Shown here: piece after piece, positions 21,685 through 32,639 of the stretch
Position numbering within the stretch: position 1 is the first letter of the stretch
Layout of the letters: every line of letters starts with the position of its first letter
Assembly: GCA_024364805.1 (NCBI GenBank)
Contig: CM044508.1
Location: 100,669,872-100,715,830 of the forward strand
Origin: Euprymna scolopes
Lineage: Eukaryota; Mollusca; Cephalopoda; Sepiida; Sepiolidae
DNA length: 45,959 bases
Direction: 5' to 3'
The notes under the pieces: model-generated
Databases searched by the model: none
The model's input: the letters and a program-made list of their open reading frames with translations, nothing else
Told to the model about the DNA's origin: nothing
Position numbers and translations under genes: made by a program

Positions 21685-23523
21685 TAAACCTTTAAAATGC
21701 CAAAATAATCGCATAGAAAGTTCATGCTTTCCTGATCAATTAATTTTGTAACATGTTTAATAAATAATTTTTGCAATAAGCTCAGTTATTTGATACATTC
21801 CTGAAGGTTTTACTTTCGATTTTAGCTTATGGTGTTTACTTCATATTCATATATATTCATTAAGATATTAAAAGTAACCGGAAACAAATGTTAAAATCAT
21901 TTAAAGAAGCAAGTTATCAGGAAAACTATTATATGCAATTTATGTACTGTAGCAAAAAGGCTGTAAGCACTGTACTGATTGATTCATTTACTGTTAAGGT
22001 CATGTAGTTAAAATCAGATTGCAATTTAAACATTATTCTTCATCATTTATGGGGGTGATTTTAGTAATGCTCTAAAGATCTCCGAAATAGCATGTGTGTT
22101 TAAACATTATGGTATAGTCTTTGGTGCTCTATAGCCTATATAGAGCAGGCAGTAAACTAAAAGAGAGTATATCTTTTAGAACGGCGTGGGAATCGAGGCA
22201 AAGATATTATATACTTAAAACTTTTAAATCTACCTGGCAATGTCAGATCACCGTGCTTGTGTAACTGAAAACGTAGTAGAATCTATTTGTTCGTGATTTA
22301 TGTTACAAAATTTTGTGATTATTCTTTTTTTCCTCATCAGTTTTAAGTGGAAAAATTTCTGTTGTTGTCATTAAATTTATTTTTTTATATTACTATTTAG
22401 TAAACGTTTTATTCTTTAAAAACTTTGATAATGATTGTTCAAATTAACATTGGTTTGCTCTTAAAATCCAACAACATTTATAAATAATATGCCTTTTTAA
22501 AATACAGGTAGTAATATCCCCGATAAAACTCTGCTTTACATTCTCGGCTTACTTAAAACGTCCCCCCCAAAAAAAATTGCACAACTATAAGTACACTAAT
22601 AAGTAATCTACTAAAATCTAGCAAAAAAAAAGTGAGTATAGTTTATTTACAGCATTCAATTTCAAGGAGTAGATAACTCATATATTATTAATTATGTTTT
22701 TAATTATTGCGATTAGAGACTAAAATTTTAAATTACCAAAATATTTTTAAAACGTTTGATATCCGAAATATTTTGGAGACATTTTCAAATTGAAATGTAG
22801 GATTAACATAACGTGAATAATTACTAGAAAAAATTATGTCTGTAAAGCATATTGATTGCGTTGAAAATTAGTGAAAAATAAAGCCAATCGATAATTAATC
22901 GATAATTAATCGATAATAGCCGATGATTATTTTGAAAATAATTATATGACTAAAATGTTATGTGTTCAATTCCGCCAATACTTCAACGAGAAATGTCTCC
23001 AAACAAAAATATTTAAAAAAAATTTTCTCTATTGAAATATCCACATTAATTTTCATGCCGCCATTGATTTTTTGACTGTGTTTTACAGAGTTGAATATGA
23101 AGAACGCAGAGACAATTAGTTTTAAGAAAAATATACTTAAAATCAGTCATAGAAAGCGAATTGTAATCATTTTGGTTTGTCTGTGTAACGGCGAATCAAG
23201 CCTTTCCGTTCACTTATATATGCGGTTGATACACGTCACACTGTTACCAGATTGCCGAACAGACACTTCACCAGTATATTTTGTATTCACATAAAAAGAA
23301 AAGAAAAACAAAATAAAAAGATTTATACTTTTACACTTCATTCATCCTAATACAAAAAGAGAAAACATTTTTAGTAGAAAAATAAAGTGTATTTCTTTTC
23401 TTATTGTTCATCTCGAAACAAAATGACGAGCAAATCATAGAGACCAAAACACAATATATATTATGTGTATGTTTTTATGAAATATCAACCGATCTGGGTT
23501 ATTTAGATAGTGAATATAATATA
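21685..23523. other. No gene recognised; one 11-bp minisatellite
   Basis: AT-rich. At 22886-22918 tcgataattaa repeats three times. No other structure seen. Confidence 0.5.
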
Positions 23524-24265
23524 TCTATCTATCTATCTATCTATTACACAGAAGTGTGTGAGTTCCTTCATCATAGGTTCCGAAACGGCTGAACCTATCT
23601 TTTTCAAACTTCTCACAAAGATAATTTATGTGTCTGTCACTAGTTTTACATATGTCTTGTACAGAAATTCAGCTGATAAGTGTCGAAAATCTAAAAAATT
23701 CAATCCTAAAATTAGCATTTTTCCTTATAACTAAACAAGAATATTTAAATGATAATACTTAAGGTTACACTGGCCAAGTGATATAATTCTATGCAAATCA
23801 CGGAAGATTCAATTCTCAGCAAATCATTTCTTCTTTAAAAAAAGAACACTTATCATCTAGAGATATAAGTCAGTGGTAGAGTATTAGACTACAGATCGAA
23901 GTATCTCTTGTCCAAGCCCGAGTAAACCTGACTATTTTATTTAAATTTTTTCTTACAAATGAATTTAAATCATAATAAAAAAGAGGTAATATTTAAAACC
24001 CTCGCAAATCATTTTTTTGTTTGCATACTTTAAAATAAAACATAAGCTGACGTGATATTGTAAACAAACACAGAATTTGATCAACGACTTTATAATTATT
24101 ACTTTTTATTCTTTTTGCGAATTTATTCAGCGGGCAAATTATTCCTCGTAAAATATAATATTCAATAGAGAATTGATTCTATAATAACGTATACGCAATC
24201 TACAGAAATTCAAATATTATGTTTAAGCGTATTGTACGACTGGGCAACGCCTGACGTCCAGCATG
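23524..24265 (+). mobile_element. F2 Helitron-like element, copy B (about 742 bp)
   Basis: The 5' end is buried in a (TCTA)n tract at 23518-23543, then gtgtgtgagttccttcatca and the shared F2 body. It ends actgggcaacgcctgacgtc and cagcatg, where the expected CTAG has decayed. It carries its own tRNA-Cys-like module at 23861-23930. It is non-coding and shares its last 150 bp or so with F1. Confidence 0.65.
23861..23930 (+). ncRNA. tRNA-Cys-like module inside F2 copy B
   Basis: agtcagtggtagagtattag then actacagatcgaag matches the D and anticodon arms of tRNA-Cys (anticodon here ACA rather than GCA). A weak B-box-like tccaagcccgag follows at about 23910. Confidence 0.6.
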
Positions 24266-24645
24266 TATATTATAAGCAATGACTTGATTGGCTCTCCACG
24301 ACATATACATTACCAGGATTCATTTATAAGTTGACAATGATTAAAAAATAAACAACCACTCTTTTCCGGGAACCATACTGCTCAAAGTAAATAACAAGTT
24401 CAAATCATCTGAAAACATTGCCAGTTTACGGCATATGCACCAACCAGGGATTGTAAGAAAACTAGGCAGTAAATATTATTTTCACAAACCTAATCATCCA
24501 AAGAAACGGACATGAAATAGACGAAAGTTTCAGATTACTAAAGAGAACTTCAGACTCCGGACCGTACTGTAAACTTGTACAGTGAGAACAATAGTTGATG
24601 TCATCTGTTTCGAACTTCGAGTTGATGTTTTGCAAATATTATGCC

Positions 24646-24713
24646 ATCAGAGAAATTAGACTACCTATGTCAGTAAGGCGAAAGACTGACATAGGCAGTC
24701 TTATTTTCATGAT
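24646..24713. repeat. Compact hairpin, 28-bp arms, 12-nt loop
   Basis: 24646-24673 and 24686-24713 are reverse complements with about five mismatches. The inner part ctatgtcag pairs perfectly with ctgacatag. The loop is taaggcgaaaga. No gene or repeat around it was identified (24266-24645 holds nothing I recognise). Confidence 0.8.
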
Positions 24714-25014
24714 TCCTAACAAGCGTTTCATTTTATTGGACGCGTGTACTCGTTTACTTTCTGACATCAAAGAAAGGAAAAATGTTTTGTTTTTCGTTTT
24801 TGTTTTTTTTTGTATTAGAAAACGTTCACTATTTGAGTTTAATATTCTGTTTATATATTGAAAAACAAGCACGTAAATTGGTAAATATATAATAATTTTA
24901 TTCTTATTTATTCTTTCAACATGACTATACAATCATAGTCTATTCTTCTCACAGTACTTTAACACCGTCTAAGTTTAAATCTTTCTCTGGGATCATCGGC
25001 AATAAGTCGGCGTA

Positions 25015-25412
25015 AACACTCACATATCCATGTGTTATGTTCATTCATCGGACTATTACTAGCACATGGTTTTGGTCGCTGCAACCTGAGACCTTCTTCG
25101 AATGTTGAGAACATGCTTCTTTTCCTACTAAGGAAAAATAGGGTTGGCTCTGCATGACAAGAATTCGAACCGTTTATTAATATCTTAATGACCCTGATGA
25201 TTGAACCTTCTTTATGAGCTACGGACCCACCCTCAAACAAACGGTTCGAATTCTTGTAATGCAGAGCCAACCTTCTTTTTCCTTAGTAGGAAACGAGACA
25301 TGTTCCCAACACCCCAAGAAGATCGCAGGTTGCAGCGATCGAAACCTTTTGCTAATTACACCCAAGATGAGAATAATATTCCGATTAATCAACATAATAC
25401 AAACATTCACAT
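25015..25412. repeat. Large inverted repeat, arms about 160-175 bp
   Basis: 25015-25175 is the reverse complement of 25236-25412 at roughly 80% or better by eye. The closest part is ttggctctgcatgacaagaa at 25144 against its counterpart near 25258-25275. The 60-bp spacer is 25176-25235. Each arm is open outward in a matching frame, with shared residues GSNSC, AEPT, FFLSRKR and RLQR. That may be coding conservation or simply DNA similarity. I do not recognise the peptide. The plus-strand frame 25201-25707 and minus-strand frame 24959-25270 arise from this structure. Confidence 0.75.
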
Positions 25413-26523
25413 TTCATCTAAAAAATTCAGAATTGCGCTTATATATCCATTTTATAATTCTTATATCATTTCCTTTCATGTAAAACATGCCCTCAACACC
25501 CAATCGCCAAGTTTTATTTCCATACATCATCGCACTGCGTACACGTTCCTGATAGAATGTTTCCTTTGGTCGATACTAGTAAGGTTCTGTTGTAATTTAA
25601 TATCACATCAAATAAATTTAAGATTCATTGAAACTACATGTTTAAAGGTGGAAATTAATAATACACGCTTAAACATGACAAAAAAACAAGTTTTTATAGA
25701 GCTGTGAAGACATATTTCAATAAAAATTAATTATCAGTGCATAGGCATTGAAAGAATAATGAATATCCAATTTTCTTTAGTCGCCAATAATTTCCTTTTT
25801 AAATGGCAGTTATTGAATTTCAGTTATAATTCTTAAGAAAATTATTGCTAAAGTTATAGCTGAGTGTAAAACAATACCATCTCTACTGGAAGTTTTAAGC
25901 GTTTTAATTTTAAAGTTAAGTGATTAAGATGAACAGAAATGTAGTCATTTATTGTTCATTTCTCCTTTAGACACATTGATCATCTTTACGTATTTTTACG
26001 ATTTGGAGGTCGGTTACAATTTTGTCACACTCCAGTTTCACTTGCTTATTTTTAACATCTGATTCAATAGATGCGTTCATAAAAATATTCGTCCCGGGGT
26101 AGATTTATCAAATATAAATTTTAAATTCAGTTTTAGTTGGTCGGTAACATTTTGGTGTTAAAAATAATGTCATAGGTCTGTATGAAATAATCTGAAATAT
26201 TAAAAAAGTATTACGCTGGTATAGTAGTGGAAAATTAAGAAACGTAAACATTATACAGAGTATAACCTTAATTTGCAGCAGTCAATATGCAAGTATTTAA
26301 GAAGTAAGCTTTGTGGAGTGTACCTCCTCGTAAATTATAGTATTCTACCAGGTACTACACCAATTAATATGTAACGAACTTAGTACTAACCAGATCTAAC
26401 ATCACGGTACATCATTAATTTAACCGGTACCGCTATGTCAACGTAATTAATGATATAAATACTTGTATACTAAAACGAGTAGTTTAACTAAACGTATCTA
26501 GCAAATCCGCTTACATGTATATA
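25413..26523. other. No gene recognised
   Basis: Beyond the tail of the open frame ending at 25707 the sequence is AT-rich with no recognisable element up to the TA target site at 26522-26523. Confidence 0.5.
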
Positions 26524-28111
26524 CAGAGGCGGCAAAAAGAAAGTCCGCACTTGTAATTTTTCCAAAAACTGAAAATTGTACCTAAATTTAATGTAACTGT
26601 TTAAACAACCTATACCTCATTTGATTCGTCTTTTATTCTCCTACGAGTTTACCTGTTCATATTTGCCTTTTAATTGAAATATTTTAGTGTTCGTATCAAT
26701 TTCAAAACTAACTTCAAATTGAGGAGGCAAAATAAAAGTCGGTACGATGAAAAATTGATATTTAAATGTAACTTTAGGACATTAATGCAACACAAATACA
26801 ACAGAAACACAATGAACTAGTTAATATTTAGTACCATAAGCCTTCTGCAATTTGACAGCGTGCAATCTTTTTTGGAAATTTCTTGAATTAGACTGCAGAT
26901 ATACTCCGGGAAATGAGCATCCAACTGTCCATTAATTTTTGTCCAAAGTTCTTCCAAATTTGAAAATTTATCATTGCGTAGCTGTTGCTTGATGTAATGC
27001 CATACGTTTACGATAAGGTTGGGGTCTGGAAATTGTGCAGGCCAATCCAAACACGGAATATAATGCTCTTCCTGGAGCCTCTTAACATTGCCAGCTGTGT
27101 GAATGGGAGCGTTATACTGCATAATGATGGGATTATAATCCAAATTCCGACCAAAGTTGGGTAGAAATTCTAAATCAACATATTAATGTACTTGGTCGAA
27201 TTATTCGACCTTTCAAGCGAAATATGGGCCCTGAACCATTGGTATTAATAATGCCCCACACCAAAACTGAACCTCCACCACCTTACAGCGATGAAACTAA
27301 GCACCTAAGATTAAATTCTTCGTCTTTCTTCCGACGGACATGCTGCCTATCATCACTGCCTAGCCTATTGAACTTGCTTTCGTCACTAAAAAGCACTTTG
27401 ACCAATATAGAGAGTTATAATCTTCATTGCATTGTGTTTTTTTACAGAAATCATTGGCTTGCGTCTTGCAACATATCCTCGCAAATTAAATTCCTTTAAT
27501 ATGTTCTTGACAGTAGAAAGAGAGCACTTTTTAACAAGATTGCACTGTTGCTCGATTTATTTCTTAGATTACAGCTATTGATAGCATTGTATTCCCTGTT
27601 AGAAGTAACTCTAGTACGACAAGATTTAGGGGCATCACGAACACTGCCGGTATTTTGGTGCTTTTGCACAGTCCTTCGTACCGTTTTCTCATCACATTTC
27701 AATTTGCGCCGATTTCTCGATTGGATAAACCAGAAAGGTGGAGATGCATAGCATATGGACTAAATGTTACACTGTATAACCTAGAACAATAACAATTACG
27801 ATTAGAGATGCTTTGTTGCCTGTTCGTGGATATTTTAAACTGATTTAGGGGCGATAATTTAAGCTGGTTTTAGGCGAATTTGTTGCTGCAGACTTTCTGT
27901 TTGCCTCCTCCGTTTGAAGTTATTTTTTTAAATTGACGTGAACACTAGCATATTTCAATTATAAGTCAAATATGAACAGGTAAAGTTATAGAGAAATAAA
28001 AGGCGAATCAAATGGGATATGTGTTGTTTAAACAGTTACATTAAATTTAGCTTAAATTTGCAGTTTTTGAAAAAAAAATTACAAGTACGGACTTTCTTTT
28101 TGCCGGCACTG
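26524..28111 (-). mobile_element. Complete-length Tc1-like transposon (1,588 bp) with IR/DR ends
   Basis: The element begins CAGAGGCGGCAAAAAG and ends CTTTTTGCCGGCACTG, flanked on both sides by TA (26522-26523 and 28112-28113), the Tc1/mariner target duplication. The terminal inverted repeats extend about 220 bp (26524-26745 and 27888-28111). Each holds an outer and an inner direct repeat of the same binding-site-like motif: outer 26526-26550 and 28085-28109, inner 26721-26745 and 27887-27910. This is the IR/DR arrangement known from Sleeping Beauty-type Tc1 elements. The transposase gene inside is on the minus strand and defective. Confidence 0.9.
26821..27749 (-). pseudogene. Tc1-like transposase, inactivated
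   Basis: It reads from ATG at 27749 to TAA at 26821-26823, about 310 codons, near the usual Tc1 length of about 340. A paired-like helix-turn-helix region includes GLSNREIGA and KCDEKTVRRTVQKHQ (27660-27730). The catalytic core follows, with SDESKF near 27375 holding the first Asp. The second catalytic site reads QYNAPIH where the family has QDNAPIH, so Asp has become Tyr. The third reads LIVNVW where the family has PIENVW, so Glu has become Val. The C-terminus KAYGTKY matches the family end. Frameshifts lie near 27700 and 26870, with stops near 27290 and 27190. Even without them the missing Asp and Glu would abolish cleavage. Confidence 0.85.
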
Positions 28112-28113
28112 TA

Positions 28114-28489
28114 TAAATAATATATGGGTAAAGTACAAAATGTTTCTCATTAGTAAGGAGGTAAGAACTATGAAATGTATTTAATGAAATTTTAAGATTG
28201 AAAACGCCTGTAATGCATGAGTAGGAAATGTATATAATTCAATAATACTAAGTATCGATCATGCATGAATAGATGACAAAACGTCTTTAACAAATAATAG
28301 AATAGAAATATATTTAATACATAACACGAACTTTCATTTAAACCTAGTTAGAATACGGGATGCACATCTTAATACAATAGTAGATATATAAATAGGAAAT
28401 CAATGAGGTAGAATATTGCAATGCATGAGTAGAATAGAAAATCGATGTCATACATGAGTAAAACATTAAATATATTTATTACTTATATG
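28114..28489. other. No gene recognised
   Basis: AT-rich spacer, with loosely repeated gcatgagtagaa/catgaatagatg phrases at 28217, 28264 and 28422. Confidence 0.5.
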
Positions 28490-29031
28490 CAGGGTGGTAC
28501 AATAAATTTGTCGTCCTAAAGAAAACAGCACTACAGCTTTATTTTAAAACGTGTTTTTTTTTAATAAATTCAGGTAACTTGATTATGTAGCAGAGCTGAC
28601 ATCTATTCAATGAAGCCGCCTTCAGCGTCAATCACTTGACGCGAGTCAGGAACTCTGAGCATGCCTTTTTCACAAGCGCCGGTGGAAGCTCCTCTAATAG
28701 TCGGCGGATGGCGGCGATCGGTTTGGCTTTGATGTTGTGGAAGGTCATGTTATTGATGTTCTCGACGTATGAATAAATGAAGTAATCAAGCGGGTTCAGG
28801 TTGGAAGAAGAGGGGGACAGTGAGAGAAAAATATAACGTCGTAGAACTCTTTTTGAATCCAAACCTGGGTCTCTTTGGACGTGGGTTGACGCCTAGTCTT
28901 GCTGCCACAAAGACCTGCCAACCTGATTGCACTAGAGGATATCAAACTCTTTAACACATCCACAAAAGTGTGGACTTTTGTTGCCAACCTCGAAGATGTA
29001 AGGTAGCATAGTGTGACCCTCACGTGTTTCT
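28490..29031 (-). pseudogene. Mariner-type transposase, 3' half with terminal repeat
   Basis: The element edge CAGGGTGGTACAATAAATTT at 28490 looks like a mariner terminal inverted repeat. Reading inward on the minus strand, the C-terminus carries LNPLDYFIYSYVENINN and AAIRRLLEELPPALV near 28660-28800, then KETQVW, a WQQD box near 28900 and GHTMLPYIFEVG near 29000. This is the catalytic C-terminal half of a Tc1/mariner transposase with the third acidic residue in NPLD kept. There is at least one frameshift near 28870 and a stop beside WQQD. The reading stops abruptly at 29031 where LINE-A begins. Confidence 0.7.
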
Positions 29032-30460
29032 GTGGTACCAGTCTTCAAAAATTCTGGTGACATAACTGACCCATTAAATTATCGCCTCATTAGCCTTTTC
29101 CCACTTTTCGTCAAAATATTTGAGTTCTTAATTAATCAAGCCCTAGTCCAACACCTTACAGTTGCAAAACACCTGACCGCCAAACAATATGGATTTAGGC
29201 AACCCCGTTTCACAGCAGATATCTTAACTGTAATCTCTGAACGTATATACCATTCACTGAACAAAACAGGGGAGGGTAGAGCGGTAGCTCTAGATATATC
29301 TAAAGCTTTTGACAGGGTATGGCACGATGGTTTTCTAAGGAAAATTAGATCATATGGAATCACTGGAAGAATACATGATGTAATTAAATCCTTCTTAAGT
29401 AAGAGAAAAATCCAAGTTGTCCTCGACGGTCGTACATCTAAACAATATTATATAAATGCGGGAGTACCTCAGGGGTCCATCCTTAGACCTTTATTATTCC
29501 TGATATTCATAAATGACCTCCCTTATAAAATTGTTTCGGAAAAGTGTATATTTGCTGATGACACTACTCTCTATAACAGGAACGTGGGGAAAAATGAACA
29601 TATATCTAAGGAAATGGCAGAAACACTAGAGGATGGCCTCCAATCTGTAGTGGAATGGGGACAAAAATAGATGGTCACATTCAATGCTGCCAAGGCTAAG
29701 CTTGTTTCCTTCATAAATTACAAAAAAAAACTTCTCTACCCCCATTAGTAATGGCGAAGAACATATAAACTGAAAATCCTTCCTTTAAACTCCCCGGCCT
29801 AACGTTTACAGAGAACATAAACTGGAATAGATACATTGAGAGCATTGCCAAGGCTGCTGCAAATAAGGTGGGCTCTCTCTACCATGCTAGAAAACTGCTT
29901 ACGTCTGAAAGTATCCTTTACCTCTATAAAGTCACCATTCTCATATGTATGGAGTACTGTTGTCACATTTGGGCTGGTGCATTTGCTGTTTGTCTCTCAC
30001 TCCTGGACAGGGTTCAAAACAGAGTCGCCAACCTGATAGGTCCTGAACTGTCATCTAGGTTTCAACCTCTGTCCCACTGATGAAATGTTGCATCCGTCTG
30101 CCTGTTCTACAAGTACTTTAATTGTGAATGCTCTGACGAACTACACTTGTTCCCCCCTCGACGTGATTACCTCCAACAAACTTGACAAGCAGCTAATCCC
30201 CCCTTCACAGTAGATATCCCTGTGTAAGAAAGCCTTTTCCTCCAATAGTTTCTTCCCCAGAACTGCTAGACTTTGGAACTCCCTTCCGGGATTCTACTTT
30301 CCCAACTATACTGACATGCAGACGTTCAAGTGTAATGTAAACAAACATCTTGCTACTTATCTTCCTTCATAATGCCCCTGCAACTTATGTTCCCAATAGC
30401 AGCCCCTACTTCAATGTGGCGCTGTGCCTTGTTTGGGGTGAGAATTGAATTTAAAAAAAA
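29032..30460 (+). mobile_element. 5'-truncated LINE-A (jockey/BS-like) with partial RT
   Basis: An open frame of 212 codons (29032-29670) carries VPVFKNSGD, LTAKQYGFRQP, RAVALDISKAFDRVWHDG (first catalytic Asp), NAGVPQGSILRPLLFLIFIN and CIFADDTTLY (the FADD box). A stop at 29668-29670 interrupts it. The reading resumes in other frames with NWNRYIESIAKAAANKVGSL, CMEYCCHIWAGA, LLDRVQNRVANLIGPELSS and a decayed RLWNS end near 30280, then a 3' UTR and A-rich tail. The endonuclease and ORF1 are missing through 5' truncation. At least three lesions remain, yet the RT core is the best preserved in the window. The insertion appears to split a mariner. Confidence 0.88.
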
Positions 30461-30690
30461 GACTATGAACGTGGCCGTAAACGTTGTTTTCATCACACTG
30501 GGAATGTCCCTTTAATTCGTGGTCATCCAGAAATACATTTTGAGGGTGCTGGCAATTTTCCTGTTGCATAACATGGATCGGTAGAGAGTATGAGTTGTAG
30601 AGCGGCGCATATCCCATCTCGCTCGGTGAACATTGTACCCTTTTTAGACATGATCGAAGGCAGCTATCGCTCTTGGGATTTGTACACAAC
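30461..30690 (-). pseudogene. Probable other half of the mariner split by LINE-A
   Basis: Minus-strand frames give fragments such as QENCQHPQN and TTFTATFIV. The second can be matched to the FPATVMVFGVV segment that precedes GHVMPPYFFE in this transposase type. That is the motif expected next to the break at 29031. The matching terminal repeat was not found. The resemblance is weak and spread over several frames, so this is an inference from position plus short motifs. Confidence 0.4.
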
Positions 30691-31647
30691 TGGTTAACTA
30701 ATAGATGGTATACAACAAAATAAAATATACTGTTTTCATAAACGAAAATGAAATCATGTCATCTTTTCTATGATGACAATAATACCGTTCCATTTTGTAA
30801 TATATTTCTTGGTCTTTTTTAGTTAGTCTTTACATTACGCTTTGAAAAAGGCTGAATACAGTTTTTGAAATTCAAAAGATTAGATTTGCGGCATTTAGTT
30901 TTAAAGGGGTAATTAGGAAACCATGGATGAAGATATGAAGGTAACCTCTTATTTAATTAAGGATTATAGTAAAATATCATTGTAATGCTCATTTTTATAA
31001 TCGTGTGAGAAAGGAGCTCGTAGTAATTTTGACGTGCTGCGGTTCTTCACTGACAAAAGAAATCAGCGAAACTTTATATATAAAAAGGGGACATCATGTT
31101 TCTGCCAAAGCAGAGAAGACGTGGAAGTACCTGGTTAAAACTATGCACCTGTACCTAAAAAGTAAACACATAAATGGAAATGGGCAAAACTTATGCCAGC
31201 CAAGAGGTAATAGACTATAGGCGATAAATTAAAGACTTTCTCTTACCATGCGATAAACTATGTAGAAGTTTGCAGATTATTTACGACTTAGTAACCAAGC
31301 GTCTTCACGTTAAAAGAGTCCAGTGAAATTAACATAAACTTGCATTATCTGCTGCTTTGTGAACTGCATTAAATCGTGCTATTCTAGGCGACTAAAAAAG
31401 CAGCATATTATGCAAGATTTTTTATCTCAATTTCACTGTTCTTCTTAACCTGAAGACGTTTGGTTTCTAAATTTCACACGCAGATCCAATCAGCAGACCC
31501 TCACTTCCGGTAAAACATATCTATAATATGATTTAACATATGTCTTTCTTATTTTCGATCTATTTCCTTATAAGTATATTTATTCCCTTTCTTTCTTTTC
31601 TGCCCACTTTAACATTTTCTTAGGTCCTGTCAGTCATATATTAAAGA
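30691..31647. other. No gene recognised
   Basis: AT-rich. A 71-codon Lys-rich plus-strand frame at 31005-31220 has no family resemblance. Confidence 0.5.
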
Positions 31648-31757
31648 CATGGAGGTGGAAGAGGAGGAAAAAGAAGAAAAAGAAGAGGAAAAGACAATAG
31701 AAAATGAAAAAAAGAAGCAGAAGTAGAAAAAAAGAAGGAAAAAAGAAGAAAAAGAAG
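31648..31757 (+). repeat. Polypurine (GAA/GGA)n tract, about 110 bp
   Basis: Almost pure A/G on the plus strand with only a few pyrimidines. Such a tract can in principle adopt triplex (H-DNA) structure. The region from 31758 to 32280 has no recognised gene. Confidence 0.9.
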
Positions 31758-32280
31758 CTTGGCACTTTCCTATTTAAGTTTTAAGGGTCATCATGGCTAC
31801 CCCCTTGAAAATTACCTCTTTGTATTTTAATCTTATTTATGATTTGTTCATCAGCTGTCAGTTCAAGTCTCCGTGTTCTTATTGGATTTTTAGTCAAATT
31901 TCTATTATTTTGTACATTGTCAGTCATTCTATTACTAATGCTTTTTTCCTAATCGGTCCATGCCATGGCTATGTTCTTTTCTCTACTTTTTTATATTCAT
32001 CACGATCTTTTGGTCTTTAGATTGTATGCCATATGTTCTTTTTTTTCCTATTAGGCTTTTGTTCTGTTCCGCGATTATGAAAGGAGTGGGAGATTTGTTG
32101 TTTTTCTGTCAATTTTTACAGATTGCCGGTAAGCATGTGATAGGTCTGTAGTTACTGGCAGCAGTTCTTTTTACTGTGTCTTTTTTGCATTAGTGTCGTT
32201 TTACCTTTGGTCATATGGATATTTTTTCGTGTTCTGAATAAGCCCCTCGTGTAGTATTGATTTTTTTAAAATGGTTCTCT

Positions 32281-32334
32281 TATTATTATTATTATTATTA
32301 TCATTATTATTATTATTATTATTACTACTACTAT
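32281..32334. repeat. (TTA)n microsatellite
   Basis: About 17 TTA units with small interruptions. A second (TTA)n lies at 32610-32630. The two flank a LINE-A fragment. Confidence 0.95.
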
Positions 32335-32399
32335 ATTTATTTTTTACTCATGTTCACCCTTTACAGAGCATATTGCAACTTGAACGTTAGGGGCTTCTA

Positions 32400-32598
32400 T
32401 TTGGCGTCATGTCTAGGAAAGCTTAACAAGATATTTTTTATATTACATTTAAACTTCTGCATATCAGTACAGCCATGAAAGCAAACAGCAGGAACGGAAT
32501 TCCAAAGTCTAATTGTTCGACGGAGGAAACTATTAGAATAGAAAGCTCTCTGGCATTTAGGGAAACAACAGTGAAGGGGCGAAATCTTATTGCTAAGC
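32400..32598 (-). pseudogene. LINE-A ORF2 C-terminal fragment
   Basis: The minus-strand frame gives RAFYSNSFLRRTIRLWNSVP, CTDMQKFKCNI and LLSFPR, which is the C-terminal signature of LINE-A (compare 10300-10430). About 65 residues are intact. The upstream RT is absent. The fragment sits between two (TTA)n tracts, perhaps derived from a former A-rich tail or from microsatellite-mediated rearrangement. Confidence 0.75.
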
Positions 32599-32639
32599 GA
32601 GTTTATCGTATTATTATTATTATTATTATTAAATACCTT

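Noticed and set aside
22236-22256. gtcagatcaccg resembling 5S rRNA
   Set aside because: Only about 12 nt match, and the following sequence diverges at once.
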